This document shows positions 6,780 to 16,225 of a stretch of DNA of 64,000 nucleotides, in pieces. Source of the DNA: Pseudonocardia ammonioxydans. GTDB taxonomy: Bacteria; Actinomycetota; Actinomycetes; Mycobacteriales; Pseudonocardiaceae. Location: contig NZ_FOUY01000005.1 of assembly GCF_900115005.1 (NCBI RefSeq), positions 124,001-188,000 on the forward strand, read 5' to 3'. The notes under the pieces were generated by a model. The model made no database searches. It worked only from the letters and a program-made list of their open reading frames with translations, and was not told the origin of the DNA. Each line of letters starts with the position of its first letter. Within the stretch, counting starts at the first letter, position 1. A program made the position numbers and the translations under genes.

Positions 6780-8203
6780 GCAGGGACGTCGGGACGACGG
6801 CAGACCTCAGCGCGACCGAGCTGCTGGCCGGTTACCGCAGCGGGGAGATCTCCCCGGTGCAGGCCACCCGGGACGCCCTGGACCGGATCGAGGAACACGA
6901 CGGCGCCGTCAACGCCTACTGCCTGGTCGACGCCGACTTCGCACTGGCCCGGGCCAAGGAGTCCGAGGCCCGCTGGCAGGCCGGCGAACCGGTCGGGCCG
7001 CTGGACGGCGTCCCGACCTCGATCAAGGACATGCTGCTGACGATCGGCTGGCCGACCCGCAAGGGCACGACGACGAGCGCCGGCGGTCCGCCCGAGGGCC
7101 CGTTCGAGGTCGACGGGCCCCCGGTCGCCCGGGTCCGTGCCGCGGGCGCGGTGCTGCTGGGCAAGAACACCACGCCGGAGCTGGCCTGGAAGGGCGTCAC
7201 CGACTCCCCGGTCGGCGGGGTCACCACCAACCCGTGGGACCCGACGCTGACCGCGGGCGGCTCCTCGGGCGGCAGCGCGGCGGCGGTCGGGCTGGGCATG
7301 GGCCAGCTGTCGCTGGGCACCGACGCGGGCGGCTCCGTCCGCATCCCGGCCGCGTTCACCGGCACGGTCGCGCACAAGCCCACCTACGGCCGCATCGCGC
7401 ACTACCCGGGCTCGGCGTTCGGCACGCTCGCCCACGTGGGCCCGATGACCCGCACGGTCGACGACGCGGCGCTGCTGCACGACGTCGTCGCGCAGCCGGA
7501 CACCCGCGACCCGTGGGTGTTCGACGTGCCCCGCGAGTCGGCGGTCGAGCGGCTCGCCGGCGGTGCGCAGGGGCTCCGGATCGCGTTCTCCCCCACCCTC
7601 GGCTTCGTCGACGTCGACCCGGAGGTGGCCGCGCTGGTCGCCGAGGCCGTCGCGGTCTTCTCCCGGGACCTGGGGGCCACCGTCGAGACCGCGGACCCCG
7701 GGTTCGCCGACCCGATCGAGCCGTTCCACACGCTGTGGTTCTCCGCGGCCGCGAAGTCCCTCGAGCCGATCGACGCCGAGGCGCGCCGGGGCATGGACCC
7801 GGCGCTGGTGGAGATCGCCGAGCAGGGGGCCGGGGTGTCCGCGCTCGACTACCTGGGTGCGATGGCCGTCCGCAACGAGCTCGGCACCCTGATGAGCGCC
7901 TTCCACGACGAGTACGACCTGTTGCTCACCCCGACGCTGCCGATCACGGCGTTCGAGGGTGGCCGGGAGGTCCCGGAGGGCTGGCCGAACCCGCGCTGGA
8001 CGTCCTGGACGCCGTTCACCTACCCGTTCAACATGACCCAGCAGCCGGCCACGTCCGTGCCGTGCGGGTTCACCTCCGCCGGGCTGCCGGTCGGGCTGCA
8101 GGTGGTCGGGCCGCGGCACGCCGACGCGACCGTGCTCGCCGCCGCGCACGCCTACCAGCAGGCCACCGACCACCACCTGCGCCGGCCGGCCCTGCTCGGC
8201 TGA
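6776..8203 (+). CDS. Amidase-signature family hydrolase
   Basis: A 475-residue amidase-signature enzyme with the complete Ser-cisSer-Lys triad: K84 (TSIKDM), S163 in GGSSGGS and nucleophile S187 in GTDAGGSVRIP. These enzymes hydrolyse carboxamides to acid and ammonia. The ATG at 6776 overlaps the dehydrogenase stop by 4 bp, and AGG lies a few bases before. In this cluster it may release the acid on which the racemase-like and dehydrogenase enzymes act; that is inference from co-transcription and the shared operator. Confidence 0.92.
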   Translation: MSRDVGTTADLSATELLAGYRSGEISPVQATRDALDRIEEHDGAVNAYCLVDADFALARAKESEARWQAGEPVGPLDGVPTSIKDMLLTIGWPTRKGTTTSAGGPPEGPFEVDGPPVARVRAAGAVLLGKNTTPELAWKGVTDSPVGGVTTNPWDPTLTAGGSSGGSAAAVGLGMGQLSLGTDAGGSVRIPAAFTGTVAHKPTYGRIAHYPGSAFGTLAHVGPMTRTVDDAALLHDVVAQPDTRDPWVFDVPRESAVERLAGGAQGLRIAFSPTLGFVDVDPEVAALVAEAVAVFSRDLGATVETADPGFADPIEPFHTLWFSAAAKSLEPIDAEARRGMDPALVEIAEQGAGVSALDYLGAMAVRNELGTLMSAFHDEYDLLLTPTLPITAFEGGREVPEGWPNPRWTSWTPFTYPFNMTQQPATSVPCGFTSAGLPVGLQVVGPRHADATVLAAAHAYQQATDHHLRRPALLG

Positions 8204-8239
8204 CGGGCCGCGAGCGCACCGGGCGGGACCCCGGCGCCG

Positions 8240-8743
8240 TCAGGTGGCGTCGGGGTCCACCGGGGGCCGCTCACCCGGGGCCGGCGGCTGCTGCGGCGCC
8301 GGTCGCGCGGGGGCCGGTGTGCTCGGCGCCGGCGCGGAACTCGGGTTCGACGGGTTCGGGGGGGTCGAGGTGTTCGCCGCGGCGCGTGCGGCACCCGCCG
8401 CTCCCGCGGCGGTCGCGGCGGTTCCGGCCGAGGCCCCGTTCGGCCCTGGGGCGAACCCGTTCGGCTTCACCGGCTCGTCGTCGGCGAACAGGCTGCGGGT
8501 GATCGCCCGGCGCGGGTTGAACGAGCGCAGGCTCCGCAGGTCGTTCAACGGCTGCTGGATCTGGTCGAACTCGGGGCCCAGTTCCTTCTTCAGGTGGTTC
8601 TGGGCGCCGGTCGCGTACTCCTTGACCTGGCGGACGGCGCTGCCCAGCCAGCGGGCGGCCTCGGGCAGCCGTTCCGGGCCGAGGATGAAGAGACCCGCGA
8701 CCACCAGGACCAGGATCTCCCACATGCCGATGTTCTCGAACAC
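8240..8743 (-). CDS. tatB: Sec-independent protein translocase subunit TatB
   Basis: TatB of the twin-arginine translocase. It has one N-terminal transmembrane helix with the usual hinge ([26 protein letters not shown]), then an amphipathic helix and a 90-residue Pro/Ala-rich disordered tail. The GTG at 8743 gives MFENIGMW, the family N-terminus; a GTG two codons earlier is possible. Its position next to htrA, rseA and sigE matches the order known in mycobacteria. The stop is convergent with the amidase. Confidence 0.93.
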   Translation of the reverse strand: MFENIGMWEILVLVVAGLFILGPERLPEAARWLGSAVRQVKEYATGAQNHLKKELGPEFDQIQQPLNDLRSLRSFNPRRAITRSLFADDEPVKPNGFAPGPNGASAGTAATAAGAAGAARAAANTSTPPNPSNPSSAPAPSTPAPARPAPQQPPAPGERPPVDPDAT

Positions 8744-8812
8744 ACCCACAGGGTACGGCCGCGCCCGCTGAGCCGTTCGTCACCCACGTCGGTACCTCCG
8801 TGGGCAGTACGG

Positions 8813-10447
8813 CTAGCGCTCCCCGAGGGTCGCCGTCACCGTCAGCGGCCGGCCCTGCCGGACCAGCTCGACCGGGATCGGCGCGCCCGGCTCGTGCTCG
8901 CGGACCGCGACGACGAGCTCGTCGGCGCTCGCGATGGGACGGCCCGCGACCCGCACGACGACGTCCCCCTCGGCGATCCCGGCCGCCGCGGCCGGTCCAC
9001 CCGCGACGACGTTCTGCACCTCGGCTCCGTCGGTCGCGCCGTCGGTCACCGAGCGCGCGTTCACCCCCAGGTCGGCGTGCACGACCCGCCCGGTCCGGAT
9101 CAGCTCCTCGGCGATCGCCCGGGCGTCGTCGATCGGGATGGCGAACCCGAGCCCGATCGACCCACCCTGGCCGCCGGCCTCGGCGCTCCCCGCGCTGCGG
9201 ATCGCGGTGTTGATCCCGACGACGGCGCCGGTCGCGTCCACCAGCGGGCCACCGGAGTTGCCGGGGTTGATCGCGGCGTCGGTCTGCACCGCGTCGATCA
9301 CGGCGTCGCCCGCGCTGCCCTCCGGGTCCAGCCGCACCGGGCGGTCGACCGCGGAGACGATCCCGGTGGTGACCGTGCCGACGAGTCCGAACGGCGACCC
9401 GATCGCGATCACCGAGTCGCCCACGGCCAGCGCGCCGGAGCGGCCGATCGCGGCGACCGTCGGGTTCGCCACCGGCACCTTCACCACGGCGAGGTCGGTC
9501 ATCGGGTCCGCGCCGACCACCGTGGCCGGGACCCGCGAGCCGTCGGAGAACACGGCCTCGACGGTGCCCTGCCCCGGCCCGGTCGCCGGAGCGACGACGT
9601 GGTCGTTCGTGAGCACGTAGCCCTCCGGGTCGATGACGACGCCGGAGCCGTTCCCGGCCTGGTTCCCGACCGTCACCTCCAGCGACACGACCGAGGGCAG
9701 GACCCGGCCGGCCACCTCCGGCACCGAACCGGGCGGGCGTTCCTTGGCCTCCTCCGCGGTCGCCAGCACCGCGCCGGGGCTGGTCAGGGCGCTCGCACCG
9801 GCGGCCGTCCAGTGGCCGACCAGGCCGCCGAGCGCACCGGCCCCGAGCGCCAGCACTCCCAGGATCGCGAGCGCACGCGGCTGGACCCGCTTGCCGAAGA
9901 GCACCTCGCGGACGCTGAGCCGTGGGCCGTCGGCGACCTGCGGGGCCGGCTCCGGCTCGCCGTCGCCGTGCGGGGGCGCGGCGACCACGGGGGTGCCGGG
10001 GTCACGCCACGGGTCCGCGGCGGACCCGCCGGGCCAGAACGGCTCCCTGCTCTGCTCGCCGGGGGTGGCCGTCCCGTCCGGACCGGGCGGGCGCTGCAGG
10101 CCCGCTCCCCCGTCGTCGGGGCGGCCGAAGGCGCGGGCGACGGCCGCGGTCGGCGGTGGTGCCGCGCCCACCCCGGAACGGGCCCGGTCACCGGGGGTGT
10201 GCGTGGACGGCGGCGCGAACGACGAGTCGACGCCGTCGGGCCTGCCGAACGCGGCCTGCTCGGTGGGGTCGGTGTCCGGGCGCTCGAGCGGGCGCGGGCG
10301 CAGCCGGGTCGGGGACCCGCCGTCGCCCGGACCGCGAACCGGACCGGAGTCCGGGCCGCCGGCCGCGCCACCGGTCGAGCCGTCGTCCGGAGCGCTCGCA
10401 CCGTCGATCGAGCCGTGACCGTCCCGGGAGTCCGGGGTGTCGGTCAT
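8813..10447 (-). CDS. htrA: HtrA/DegP-like serine protease with PDZ domain
   Basis: A 544-residue membrane-anchored trypsin-like protease. A Pro/Gly-rich cytoplasmic N-terminus of about 190 residues precedes one transmembrane helix (RALAILGVLALGAGALGGLV). The catalytic domain shows His in VLTNDHVV, Asp in DLAVVKV and Ser in GNSGGPL. A C-terminal PDZ domain ends VELVRQGRPLTVTATLGER. In mycobacteria HtrA acts with SigE and RseA in envelope stress. The ATG at 10447 has GGGAG at good spacing. The N-terminal linker contains a partial copy of the dispersed repeat (10041-10060, encoding GEQSRE). Confidence 0.93.
   Translation of the reverse strand: MTDTPDSRDGHGSIDGASAPDDGSTGGAAGGPDSGPVRGPGDGGSPTRLRPRPLERPDTDPTEQAAFGRPDGVDSSFAPPSTHTPGDRARSGVGAAPPPTAAVARAFGRPDDGGAGLQRPPGPDGTATPGEQSREPFWPGGSAADPWRDPGTPVVAAPPHGDGEPEPAPQVADGPRLSVREVLFGKRVQPRALAILGVLALGAGALGGLVGHWTAAGASALTSPGAVLATAEEAKERPPGSVPEVAGRVLPSVVSLEVTVGNQAGNGSGVVIDPEGYVLTNDHVVAPATGPGQGTVEAVFSDGSRVPATVVGADPMTDLAVVKVPVANPTVAAIGRSGALAVGDSVIAIGSPFGLVGTVTTGIVSAVDRPVRLDPEGSAGDAVIDAVQTDAAINPGNSGGPLVDATGAVVGINTAIRSAGSAEAGGQGGSIGLGFAIPIDDARAIAEELIRTGRVVHADLGVNARSVTDGATDGAEVQNVVAGGPAAAAGIAEGDVVVRVAGRPIASADELVVAVREHEPGAPIPVELVRQGRPLTVTATLGER
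10041..10060 (-). repeat. Partial dispersed repeat inside htrA
   Basis: The minus strand reads GGCGAGCAGAGCAGGGAG, matching the repeat core at 14 of 18 positions. It is in frame and encodes GEQSRE in the disordered linker. It is the weakest copy and could be chance. Confidence 0.4.
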
Positions 10448-10522
10448 CGGCGCTCCCTTCCCCACCGCACCGCACCAGCGTGCCCGGAAGGCGGTGAAGT
10501 CCCTGTATCGGCGGGAGCCGGC

Positions 10523-11182
10523 TCAGCCGGAGAAGGGCAGCCCGGCGTTGCGCACGTCCGGGCCCGGGGCACCCGGTGCGGGGGCACCGGTCGGCGACGC
10601 GGGGGCACCGGGCGAGGGCATCGCCGAGGACGAGCGCTGCGGGCGCGGCGCCGGGGTGGGCGTGGCCGCGAACCGGGCGACGGTGGACGCGCCGGGACCC
10701 GGCCCGCCGGGGGCCGGGGCCGAACCCTGCGACGTCGCGGCCGGCAGCCCGAACGCGAGCGCGCCGAGCGCGATCCCGGACACGGCGGCCCCGGTACCGA
10801 GACGGACCCGCCGCGAACGCCGGGACCGGCGCTGCTCGGCGTCGAACTCGACCGGGCGCAGGACGGAGACGAACTCCCCGTCCGGGGTCAGTGACAAGCC
10901 CGCGGGCGGAGCCGGCAGCTCGGTGTCCTGCGGGATCGAGCGCAGCGCGCTCATCAGGGACGGGGGCAGGGTCGGTGCGTCGGCCGCGCGCAGCGCGGAG
11001 CGGGCCCGCCGCTGCTCGGCGACCTCGGCCGCACAGTCCGCGCACCGCTCGAGATGCCGGGTGGCCCGGTCGTGCGGGCCGCGAGCCAGCTCGTCGTCGA
11101 CGTACGCGACGACCGCGTCGAGCGTCAGGTGGGCTTCGCCCCAGTCCGGCGGGACGACCTGGAAACGCCGTCGATCGGTCAC
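10523..11182 (-). CDS. rseA: RseA-like zinc-binding anti-sigma factor
   Basis: A 219-residue anti-sigma factor. The zinc-containing ZAS motif His-x3-Cys-x2-Cys is at H43, C47 and C50 ([13 protein letters not shown]). A basic stretch ([12 protein letters not shown]) precedes one hydrophobic segment near residues 125-145, and the tail is Pro/Ala/Ser-rich. The GTG start overlaps the sigE stop by 4 bp (GTGA), so it is co-translated with its partner. In mycobacteria RseA holds SigE until stress-dependent release. The predicted membrane segment suggests a tethered form here. Confidence 0.92.
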   Translation of the reverse strand: MTDRRRFQVVPPDWGEAHLTLDAVVAYVDDELARGPHDRATRHLERCADCAAEVAEQRRARSALRAADAPTLPPSLMSALRSIPQDTELPAPPAGLSLTPDGEFVSVLRPVEFDAEQRRSRRSRRVRLGTGAAVSGIALGALAFGLPAATSQGSAPAPGGPGPGASTVARFAATPTPAPRPQRSSSAMPSPGAPASPTGAPAPGAPGPDVRNAGLPFSG

Positions 11183-11817
11183 GGCATCAACTCTGCCACC
11201 GGGCCGCGGTCGGTTGCCACCGCCTCGTCGGGTCCCGCAGGCTCCGCGTCGGCGGCCCGGTGGCGTTCGAGCGACGCCCGCAGCGCGGTCCGGCCACGGT
11301 GGATCCGGCTGCGCACGGTGCCCAGCTTCACGTCGAGCGTCGCGCCGATCTCCTCGTACGACAGGCCCTCGACGTCGCACAGCACGACCGCGACCCGGAA
11401 GTCGGGCGGCAGTTCGTCCAGCGCGGCCTGCAGGTGCGGGTCCAGGTGGTTGATCGCGAACACGGTCTCCGGCTCGGGGCCGCCGCCGGGGAGCCGTTCG
11501 GTGTCCTCGGGCAGGCCCTCCATCCGCAGCCGGGCGCGGCGGCGGACCATGTCCAGGAACAGGTTCGTGGTGATGCGGTGCAGCCAGCCCTCGAAGGTGC
11601 CGGGCTTGTAGGAGGCCAGCGAGCGGAACACCCGGATGAAGGTCTCCTGGGTGAGGTCCTCGGCGTCGTGCTGGTTGCCGGACAGGCGGAACGCGAGCCG
11701 GTAGACCCGATCGGCGTGCTCCCGGACGACCTCGTCCCAGCTGGGCGGGGTCCAGTCGGCACCCTCGCCGGGACGGGTGCCGGCGGCGGCGCGGTCGTCT
11801 GTTCGAGGAGCGGGCAT
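11179..11817 (-). CDS. sigE: ECF RNA polymerase sigma factor SigE
   Basis: A 212-residue group 4 sigma factor. Region 2 (residues about 35-100) includes [23 protein letters not shown], and region 4 (about 135-190) includes [25 protein letters not shown]. The ATG at 11817 has GGAGGTG about 11 bp upstream; earlier in-frame starts would add a non-conserved extension. The gene heads a sigE-rseA-htrA run with a divergent O-methyltransferase gene, the layout seen in mycobacteria, where SigE controls surface-stress genes. Direct TTTCACA repeats lie about 90-120 bp upstream. Confidence 0.93.
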   Translation of the reverse strand: MPAPRTDDRAAAGTRPGEGADWTPPSWDEVVREHADRVYRLAFRLSGNQHDAEDLTQETFIRVFRSLASYKPGTFEGWLHRITTNLFLDMVRRRARLRMEGLPEDTERLPGGGPEPETVFAINHLDPHLQAALDELPPDFRVAVVLCDVEGLSYEEIGATLDVKLGTVRSRIHRGRTALRASLERHRAADAEPAGPDEAVATDRGPVAELMP

Positions 11818-11907
11818 CGGGGCAGGGCACCTCCGTGGGGCGCGGTCGGACGACCGCGACGTCTCGTGTCGTTGCTCTACAGGGTGCACTCGCCCGATGA
11901 GGAGCGT

Positions 11908-11939
11908 GTGAAACGGATCTGAGAGAAGTCTGTGAAATC
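11908..11939 (-). promoter_or_regulatory. Direct repeats upstream of sigE
   Basis: On the minus strand TTTCACA occurs twice, 24 bp apart, with a related TCTCAG between. Mycobacterial sigE is controlled by the response regulator MprA through degenerate tandem repeats, so this could be an analogous site. The resemblance is loose. Confidence 0.3.
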
Positions 11940-11955
11940 CGCGCCGTACCGACCG

Positions 11956-11963
11956 TAGATAAT
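11956..11963 (+). promoter_or_regulatory. -10 region of the O-methyltransferase gene
   Basis: TAGATAAT lies 8 nt before the ATG at 11972. GATAAT as -10 places the transcription start within about two bases of the ATG, so the mRNA is probably leaderless. No clear -35 is seen. Confidence 0.55.
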
Positions 11964-11971
11964 CTTGCGCC

Positions 11972-12616
11972 ATGAGCACATCCGCGGGGGCGGCGGCGTA
12001 CGCCGACGGTTACCTCACCGAGGACGACGCGCTCGGCGGTGTCCGGGCACGTGGCACGTCGGCGGGCGCGCACCCGATCTCCCCGGCGGGTGGTGCGGCG
12101 TTGTCCGTGCTGGCCGCGACGATCTCCGCCCGGGCCGTGGTGGAGATCGGCACCGGCGCCGGGGTGAGCGGGCTGTACCTGTTGCGCGGCATGGCCTCCG
12201 ACGGCGTGCTCACGACCATCGACGTCGACCCCGAGCTGCAGCGTTCGGCGCGGCGCGCGTTCCTCGACGCCGGGTACGGGCCGGGCCGGCTGCGACTGAT
12301 CAACGGGATGGCCCTGGACGTCCTGCCCCGGCTCACCGACGGCGGGTACGACCTCGTCGTCGCCGACGCCGTCCCGGGCGAGTACCCGGGCTACCTCGCG
12401 GAGGCGATCCGGCTGCTGCGCCCCGGCGGGGTGCTGGTGCTCGAGGGCGTGCTGGACGGCGGCCGGATCGCCGAGGACGCCGGTGGTGACGCGCCGGGGA
12501 CGGCCGCGCTGCGCGAGACCGCCGGCCTCGTCCGGGACGACGACCGCCTGCTGTCCGCGCTGCTGCCGGTGGCGGACGGCATGTTGTGCGCCGTCCGTCG
12601 CGAGCCGGCCGCGTGA
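11972..12616 (+). CDS. O-methyltransferase family 3 (SAM-dependent)
   Basis: A 214-residue class I methyltransferase related to catechol/caffeoyl-CoA O-methyltransferases. Motif I is [16 protein letters not shown], followed by the acidic TTIDVDPE and [10 protein letters not shown]. It is divergent from sigE, as is Rv1220c in M. tuberculosis; its substrate is unknown. It ends 4 bp from the end of convergent glgC. Confidence 0.9.
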   Translation: MSTSAGAAAYADGYLTEDDALGGVRARGTSAGAHPISPAGGAALSVLAATISARAVVEIGTGAGVSGLYLLRGMASDGVLTTIDVDPELQRSARRAFLDAGYGPGRLRLINGMALDVLPRLTDGGYDLVVADAVPGEYPGYLAEAIRLLRPGGVLVLEGVLDGGRIAEDAGGDAPGTAALRETAGLVRDDDRLLSALLPVADGMLCAVRREPAA

Positions 12617-12620
12617 TGCC

Positions 12621-13856
12621 CTACTGCGCCGTGGCGCCCTTCCCGAGCACGACGACGCCGCCGTTGGACACGGTGTAGCGGCTGCGGTCCTGGTTGAGGT
12701 CGACCCCGATCAGCGCGCCGTCGGGGACGACGACGTTCTTGTCCAGGATCGCCCGCCGGACCACCGCGCCCCGGCCGATCCGGGCCCCCGGCAGCACCAC
12801 CGAGTCCGAGACCTCGGCCCCGCCCTGGACCATCACGTTCGGGCTGATCACCGACCGGCGCACGATGGCCCCGGAGATGATCGTCCCGGCGCCGACGACC
12901 GAGTCCTGCGCGATGCCGCCCTCGACGAACTTCGCCGGCGGCAGTGCCGGTGTCGCCGTGCGGATCGGCCAGCGGTGGTTGTAGAGGTTGAAGATCGGGT
13001 GCACCGAGACGAGGTCGGTGTGCGCGTCGTAGTAGGCGTCGATCGTGCCGACGTCGCGCCAGTAGCCGGCGTCGCGCTCGGTCGCGCCGGGGACGACGTT
13101 GTCGGCGAAGTCGTAGACGTGCGCCTCGCCGCGTTCCACCAGGGCCGGGATGATGTCGCCGCCCATGTCGTGGTCGGAGTCGGCGTTCGCGGCGTCCGCC
13201 CGCAACGCGTCCAGCAGCGCCTCGGTGCTGAAGACGTAGTTGCCCATCGAGGCGAACGTCACGTCGGGGTCGTCGGGTACGTGCGGCGGGTCCGACGGCT
13301 TCTCCAGGAACTCGGTGATCCGCCCGGACTCGTCGGAGGCGATGCAGCCGAACGCCTTCGCCTCGGCCCGCGGCACCCGGATCCCGGCGACCGTGACCCC
13401 GGCGCCGGACTCGGCGTGCTGGGCGATCATCTGGGCCGGATCCATCCGGTAGACGTGGTCGGCGCCGAAGACCGCGATGTACTCCGGCTCGTCGTCGTGG
13501 ACCAGGTTGAGGCTCTGGTAGATCGCGTCGGCGGAACCGGTGTACCAGCGGCGGCCGAGCCGCTGCTGCGCCGGGACCGTGGTGATGTACTGGTCCAGCA
13601 CCGACGAGAGCCGCCACGTGGTCGAGATGTGCCGGTCCAGCGAGTGCGACTTGTACTGGGTCAGGACGCAGAGGCGGTCCATGCCCGCGTTGACCAGGTT
13701 GGACAGCACGAAGTCGATGAGCCGGTAGTTGCCCCCGAACGGCACGGCGGGTTTCGCGCGATCGGCGGTCAGCGGCCACAGCCGCTTCCCCTCGCCCCCG
13801 GCCAGCACGATGCCGAGAACCCTTCCGGGCAGACGTCCGGGCGCGAGCGATCGCAT
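12621..13856 (-). CDS. glgC: Glucose-1-phosphate adenylyltransferase
   Basis: A 411-residue ADP-glucose pyrophosphorylase. The N-terminal nucleotidyltransferase has the signature [16 protein letters not shown], then [15 protein letters not shown] and [12 protein letters not shown]-terminal left-handed beta-helix has repeated hexapeptides ([19 protein letters not shown]). It makes ADP-glucose, the donor used by the divergently encoded glycosyltransferase. The ATG at 13856 gives [15 protein letters not shown], a usual actinobacterial start. Minus-strand TAGTGT about 10 nt upstream may be its -10. Confidence 0.96.
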   Translation of the reverse strand: MRSLAPGRLPGRVLGIVLAGGEGKRLWPLTADRAKPAVPFGGNYRLIDFVLSNLVNAGMDRLCVLTQYKSHSLDRHISTTWRLSSVLDQYITTVPAQQRLGRRWYTGSADAIYQSLNLVHDDEPEYIAVFGADHVYRMDPAQMIAQHAESGAGVTVAGIRVPRAEAKAFGCIASDESGRITEFLEKPSDPPHVPDDPDVTFASMGNYVFSTEALLDALRADAANADSDHDMGGDIIPALVERGEAHVYDFADNVVPGATERDAGYWRDVGTIDAYYDAHTDLVSVHPIFNLYNHRWPIRTATPALPPAKFVEGGIAQDSVVGAGTIISGAIVRRSVISPNVMVQGGAEVSDSVVLPGARIGRGAVVRRAILDKNVVVPDGALIGVDLNQDRSRYTVSNGGVVVLGKGATAQ

Positions 13857-13937
13857 GGCGTGAACACTAGTAGGCGCCCCGTGATGGGGCCACACGTTCA
13901 GGACGCCGGTCGCTCGCGTGCCGGTCGCCGTACGCAG

Positions 13938-13943
13938 TAGCGT
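13938..13943 (+). promoter_or_regulatory. Possible -10 of glgM
   Basis: TAGCGT lies 8 nt before the GTG at 13952, consistent with a leaderless transcript. It has the same hexamer as the dehydrogenase promoter at 5748. Confidence 0.45.
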
Positions 13944-13951
13944 CACCCGCC

Positions 13952-15115
13952 GTGCGTGCCGGCCTCCTCACCCGTGAATACCCGCCCGCCGTCTACGGCG
14001 GCGCCGGAGTCCATGTCGGACACCTGGTCCCCGCCCTGCGGGAGCTGGTCGACGTCGACGTGCACTGCTTCGCCGAGCCGGGGATCGACGCCCCGTCCGG
14101 GGCTCGCGCGCACACCGCCCCGCCGCTGCCGGACGGCGCCAACGCGGCCCTGACCACGCTCGGGGTGGACCTGTCGATGGCGGCCGAGCTCGAGCGCTGT
14201 GACGTCCTGCACTCGCACACCTGGTACGCCAACATGGCCGGCCACATCGGCGGCCTGCTGCACGGGCACCCGCACGTCGTCACCGCGCACTCGCTGGAGC
14301 CGCTGCGCCCCTGGAAGGCCGAGCAGCTCGGCGGCGGGTACCGGCTGTCGTCCTGGGTGGAGCGCACCGCCTACGAGGCCGCCGACGCCGTCATCGCCGT
14401 GTCCCACGGGATGCGCCGCGACGTGCTGGCCGCCTACCCGGCGATCGACCCCGAGCGTGTGCACGTGGTGCACAACGGGATCGACACCGAGTTCTACGCA
14501 CCCGACCCGGCCCGCGACACCCTCGTCGAGCACGGGGTGGACCCGGACCGGCCGATCGTGGTGTTCGTCGGGCGGATCACCCGGCAGAAGGGCCTGGCGC
14601 ACCTGGTGGCGGCGGCGCACCGGTTCGACCCCGCCGCCCAGGTGGTGCTCTGCGCGGGCGCGCCGGACACCGCGCAGCTCGCCGCCGAGACCGAGGAGGC
14701 GGTGGCCGAGCTGTCGGCGTCGCGCACCGGCGTGGTGTGGATCCAGCGGATGCTGAAGACCACCGAGGTACGGCAGCTGCTGTCGGCGGCCACGGTGTTC
14801 GTGTGCCCCTCGGTGTACGAGCCGCTCGGCATCGTCAACCTCGAGGCCATGGCGTGCGGGACGGCCGTGGTCGCCTCCGACGTCGGCGGGATCCCGGAGG
14901 TCGTCGTGGACGGCCGGACCGGCCTGCTGGCGCACTACGACCCGGCCGACACCGCAGCGTTCGAGGAGGCCGTCGCCGAGCGGGTCAACGCGCTGGTCGC
15001 GGATCCGGACCGGGCGAAGCGGATGGGCGAGCGGGGACGGGAGCGTGCGGTCGCCGAGTTCGCCTGGGCCGAGATGGCCCGCCGGACGGTCGAGGTCTAC
15101 GAGCGCGTCCTCTGA
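13952..15115 (+). CDS. glgA: GT4 glycosyltransferase GlgM/GlgA-type (ADP-glucose-dependent)
   Basis: A 387-residue GT4-family enzyme annotated as glycogen synthase in many actinobacteria. Its short form, with N-terminus [18 protein letters not shown], corresponds to mycobacterial Rv1212c. That protein (GlgM) makes maltose-1-phosphate from ADP-glucose and glucose-1-phosphate for the GlgE pathway. Visible motifs are [14 protein letters not shown] and the EX7E region ESLGIVNLE-like [18 protein letters not shown]. It is divergent from glgC, which supplies ADP-glucose. A 13-bp-stem hairpin follows. Confidence 0.93.
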   Translation: MRAGLLTREYPPAVYGGAGVHVGHLVPALRELVDVDVHCFAEPGIDAPSGARAHTAPPLPDGANAALTTLGVDLSMAAELERCDVLHSHTWYANMAGHIGGLLHGHPHVVTAHSLEPLRPWKAEQLGGGYRLSSWVERTAYEAADAVIAVSHGMRRDVLAAYPAIDPERVHVVHNGIDTEFYAPDPARDTLVEHGVDPDRPIVVFVGRITRQKGLAHLVAAAHRFDPAAQVVLCAGAPDTAQLAAETEEAVAELSASRTGVVWIQRMLKTTEVRQLLSAATVFVCPSVYEPLGIVNLEAMACGTAVVASDVGGIPEVVVDGRTGLLAHYDPADTAAFEEAVAERVNALVADPDRAKRMGERGRERAVAEFAWAEMARRTVEVYERVL

Positions 15116-15172
15116 GCTCGTCGTCCGAGCTCGTTCTCCGATCGCGTCGCCCCGCCGGGCGGTCCCGGACAC

Positions 15173-15200
15173 CGCGACGGGGCCGACCGGCCCCGTCGCG
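15173..15200. terminator. Terminator hairpin between glgM and DUF3117 gene
   Basis: A 13-bp perfect stem (15173-15185 with 15188-15200) with a 2-nt loop lies between convergent genes and can serve both directions. Confidence 0.75.
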
Positions 15201-15217
15201 CCACGGTCACGGGGATG

Positions 15218-15385
15218 TCAGCCGACGGTCGCCTTCAGCGCCTCGCTCAGGTCCGAGGCCTCGTCGGGGGTCATCTCGACCACCAGGCGTCCGCCACCTT
15301 CGAGCGGGACGCGCATCACGATGCCCCGGCCCTCCTTGGTCACTTCCAGGGGCCCGTCGCCGGTTCGGGGCTTCATCGCGGCCAT
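15218..15385 (-). CDS. DUF3117 small conserved protein
   Basis: A 55-residue protein, MAAMKPRTGDGPLEVTKEG at the N-terminus and EMTPDEASDLSEAL near the C-terminus. The family is highly conserved in actinobacteria, where it sits between glgA and tag (Rv1211 in M. tuberculosis). Its function is unknown. The ATG at 15385 matches the conserved N-terminus; open sequence upstream is not conserved in kind. Confidence 0.93.
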   Translation of the reverse strand: MAAMKPRTGDGPLEVTKEGRGIVMRVPLEGGGRLVVEMTPDEASDLSEALKATVG

Positions 15386-15584
15386 TCGTCCGTCCTCCGT
15401 CAACATCCACAACAGTCGTTCCGCGGGGACGCGCTCGGGGCACGCGCCGACCGTGGAACTCCATTGTTCCTCATCACCGGTGGCGGGGTGCAACCGAGGC
15501 GATCACGGCACTGCTGCGGTCACGACGGCATCGACGCTGCGCAACGACGGCGCGACCGTCCGGCGTAGCCGGCGGGGACCGTGC

Positions 15585-16175
15585 TCAGCCGTCACCCCCG
15601 GCCGCCCGCCAGCAGTACGCCACGTGGTCGTCGACCAGACCGGTCGCCTGCATGAGCGCGTAGCACGTGGTCGGTCCGACGAACCGGAACCCGCGCTTCT
15701 TCAGTGCCTTCGACAGCGCGGCCGACTCGGGTGTGCTCGGCGGGACGTCCTCGATCCGGGCCGGGCGCGGGTGGGCGGCCGGGTCCGGGGCGTAGGAGGC
15801 CAGGAACTCGCCCAGATCCGTGCCGGCATCGGCCAGCTCGAGCACCGCCCGGGCGTTCGAGACGGCGGCCTCGATCTTCTGCCGGTTCCGGACGATGCGG
15901 GCGTCGGTGAGCAGGCGGGCGACATCGTCCTCGCCGAACCGGGCGACCCGCTCGGGATCGAAGCCCGCGAAGACCTCCCGGAACGCGGGACGTTTGCGCA
16001 GGATGACGATCCAGGACAACCCGGACTGGAAACCCTCCAGCGTCATCCGCTCGAACCACGCGGCCGTGCCGTGCACGGGGTGACCCCACTCGTCGTCGTG
16101 GTAGGCGACGTAGTCGGGTGCGGACAGGGCCCAGTCGCAACGGCCCCGCTCCTCGGGCGCCTCTGCTCTGCTCAC
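15585..16175 (-). CDS. tag: DNA-3-methyladenine glycosylase I
   Basis: A 196-residue Tag-family glycosylase that excises 3-methyladenine. Family motifs are GRCDWALSAPDYVAYHDDEW, GFQSGLSWIVILRKR and FRFVGPTTCYALMQA. The zinc-site Cys and His positions are kept. The only available starts (GTG at 16175 or 16178) lie within the dispersed repeat array at 16161-16225, so the N-terminal MSRAEAPEER is repeat-derived. The homologous protein begins at GRCDW. The exact start is uncertain. Confidence 0.92.
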   Translation of the reverse strand: MSRAEAPEERGRCDWALSAPDYVAYHDDEWGHPVHGTAAWFERMTLEGFQSGLSWIVILRKRPAFREVFAGFDPERVARFGEDDVARLLTDARIVRNRQKIEAAVSNARAVLELADAGTDLGEFLASYAPDPAAHPRPARIEDVPPSTPESAALSKALKKRGFRFVGPTTCYALMQATGLVDDHVAYCWRAAGGDG

Positions 16176-16225
16176 CACAGCTGCCCTGCTCACCTCCTTT
16201 GCTCTGCTCACCTCGGCGCACCACC
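16161..16225 (-). repeat. Dispersed repeat array at the tag start
   Basis: Three tandem core copies lie on the minus strand. A full copy (16197-16225) is GGTGGTGCGCCGA plus GGTGAGCAGAGCAAAG. A shorter one is GGTGAGCAGGGCAGC. The third is GGTGAGCAGAGCAGAG. The last supplies the GTG start codon of tag. Confidence 0.8.
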
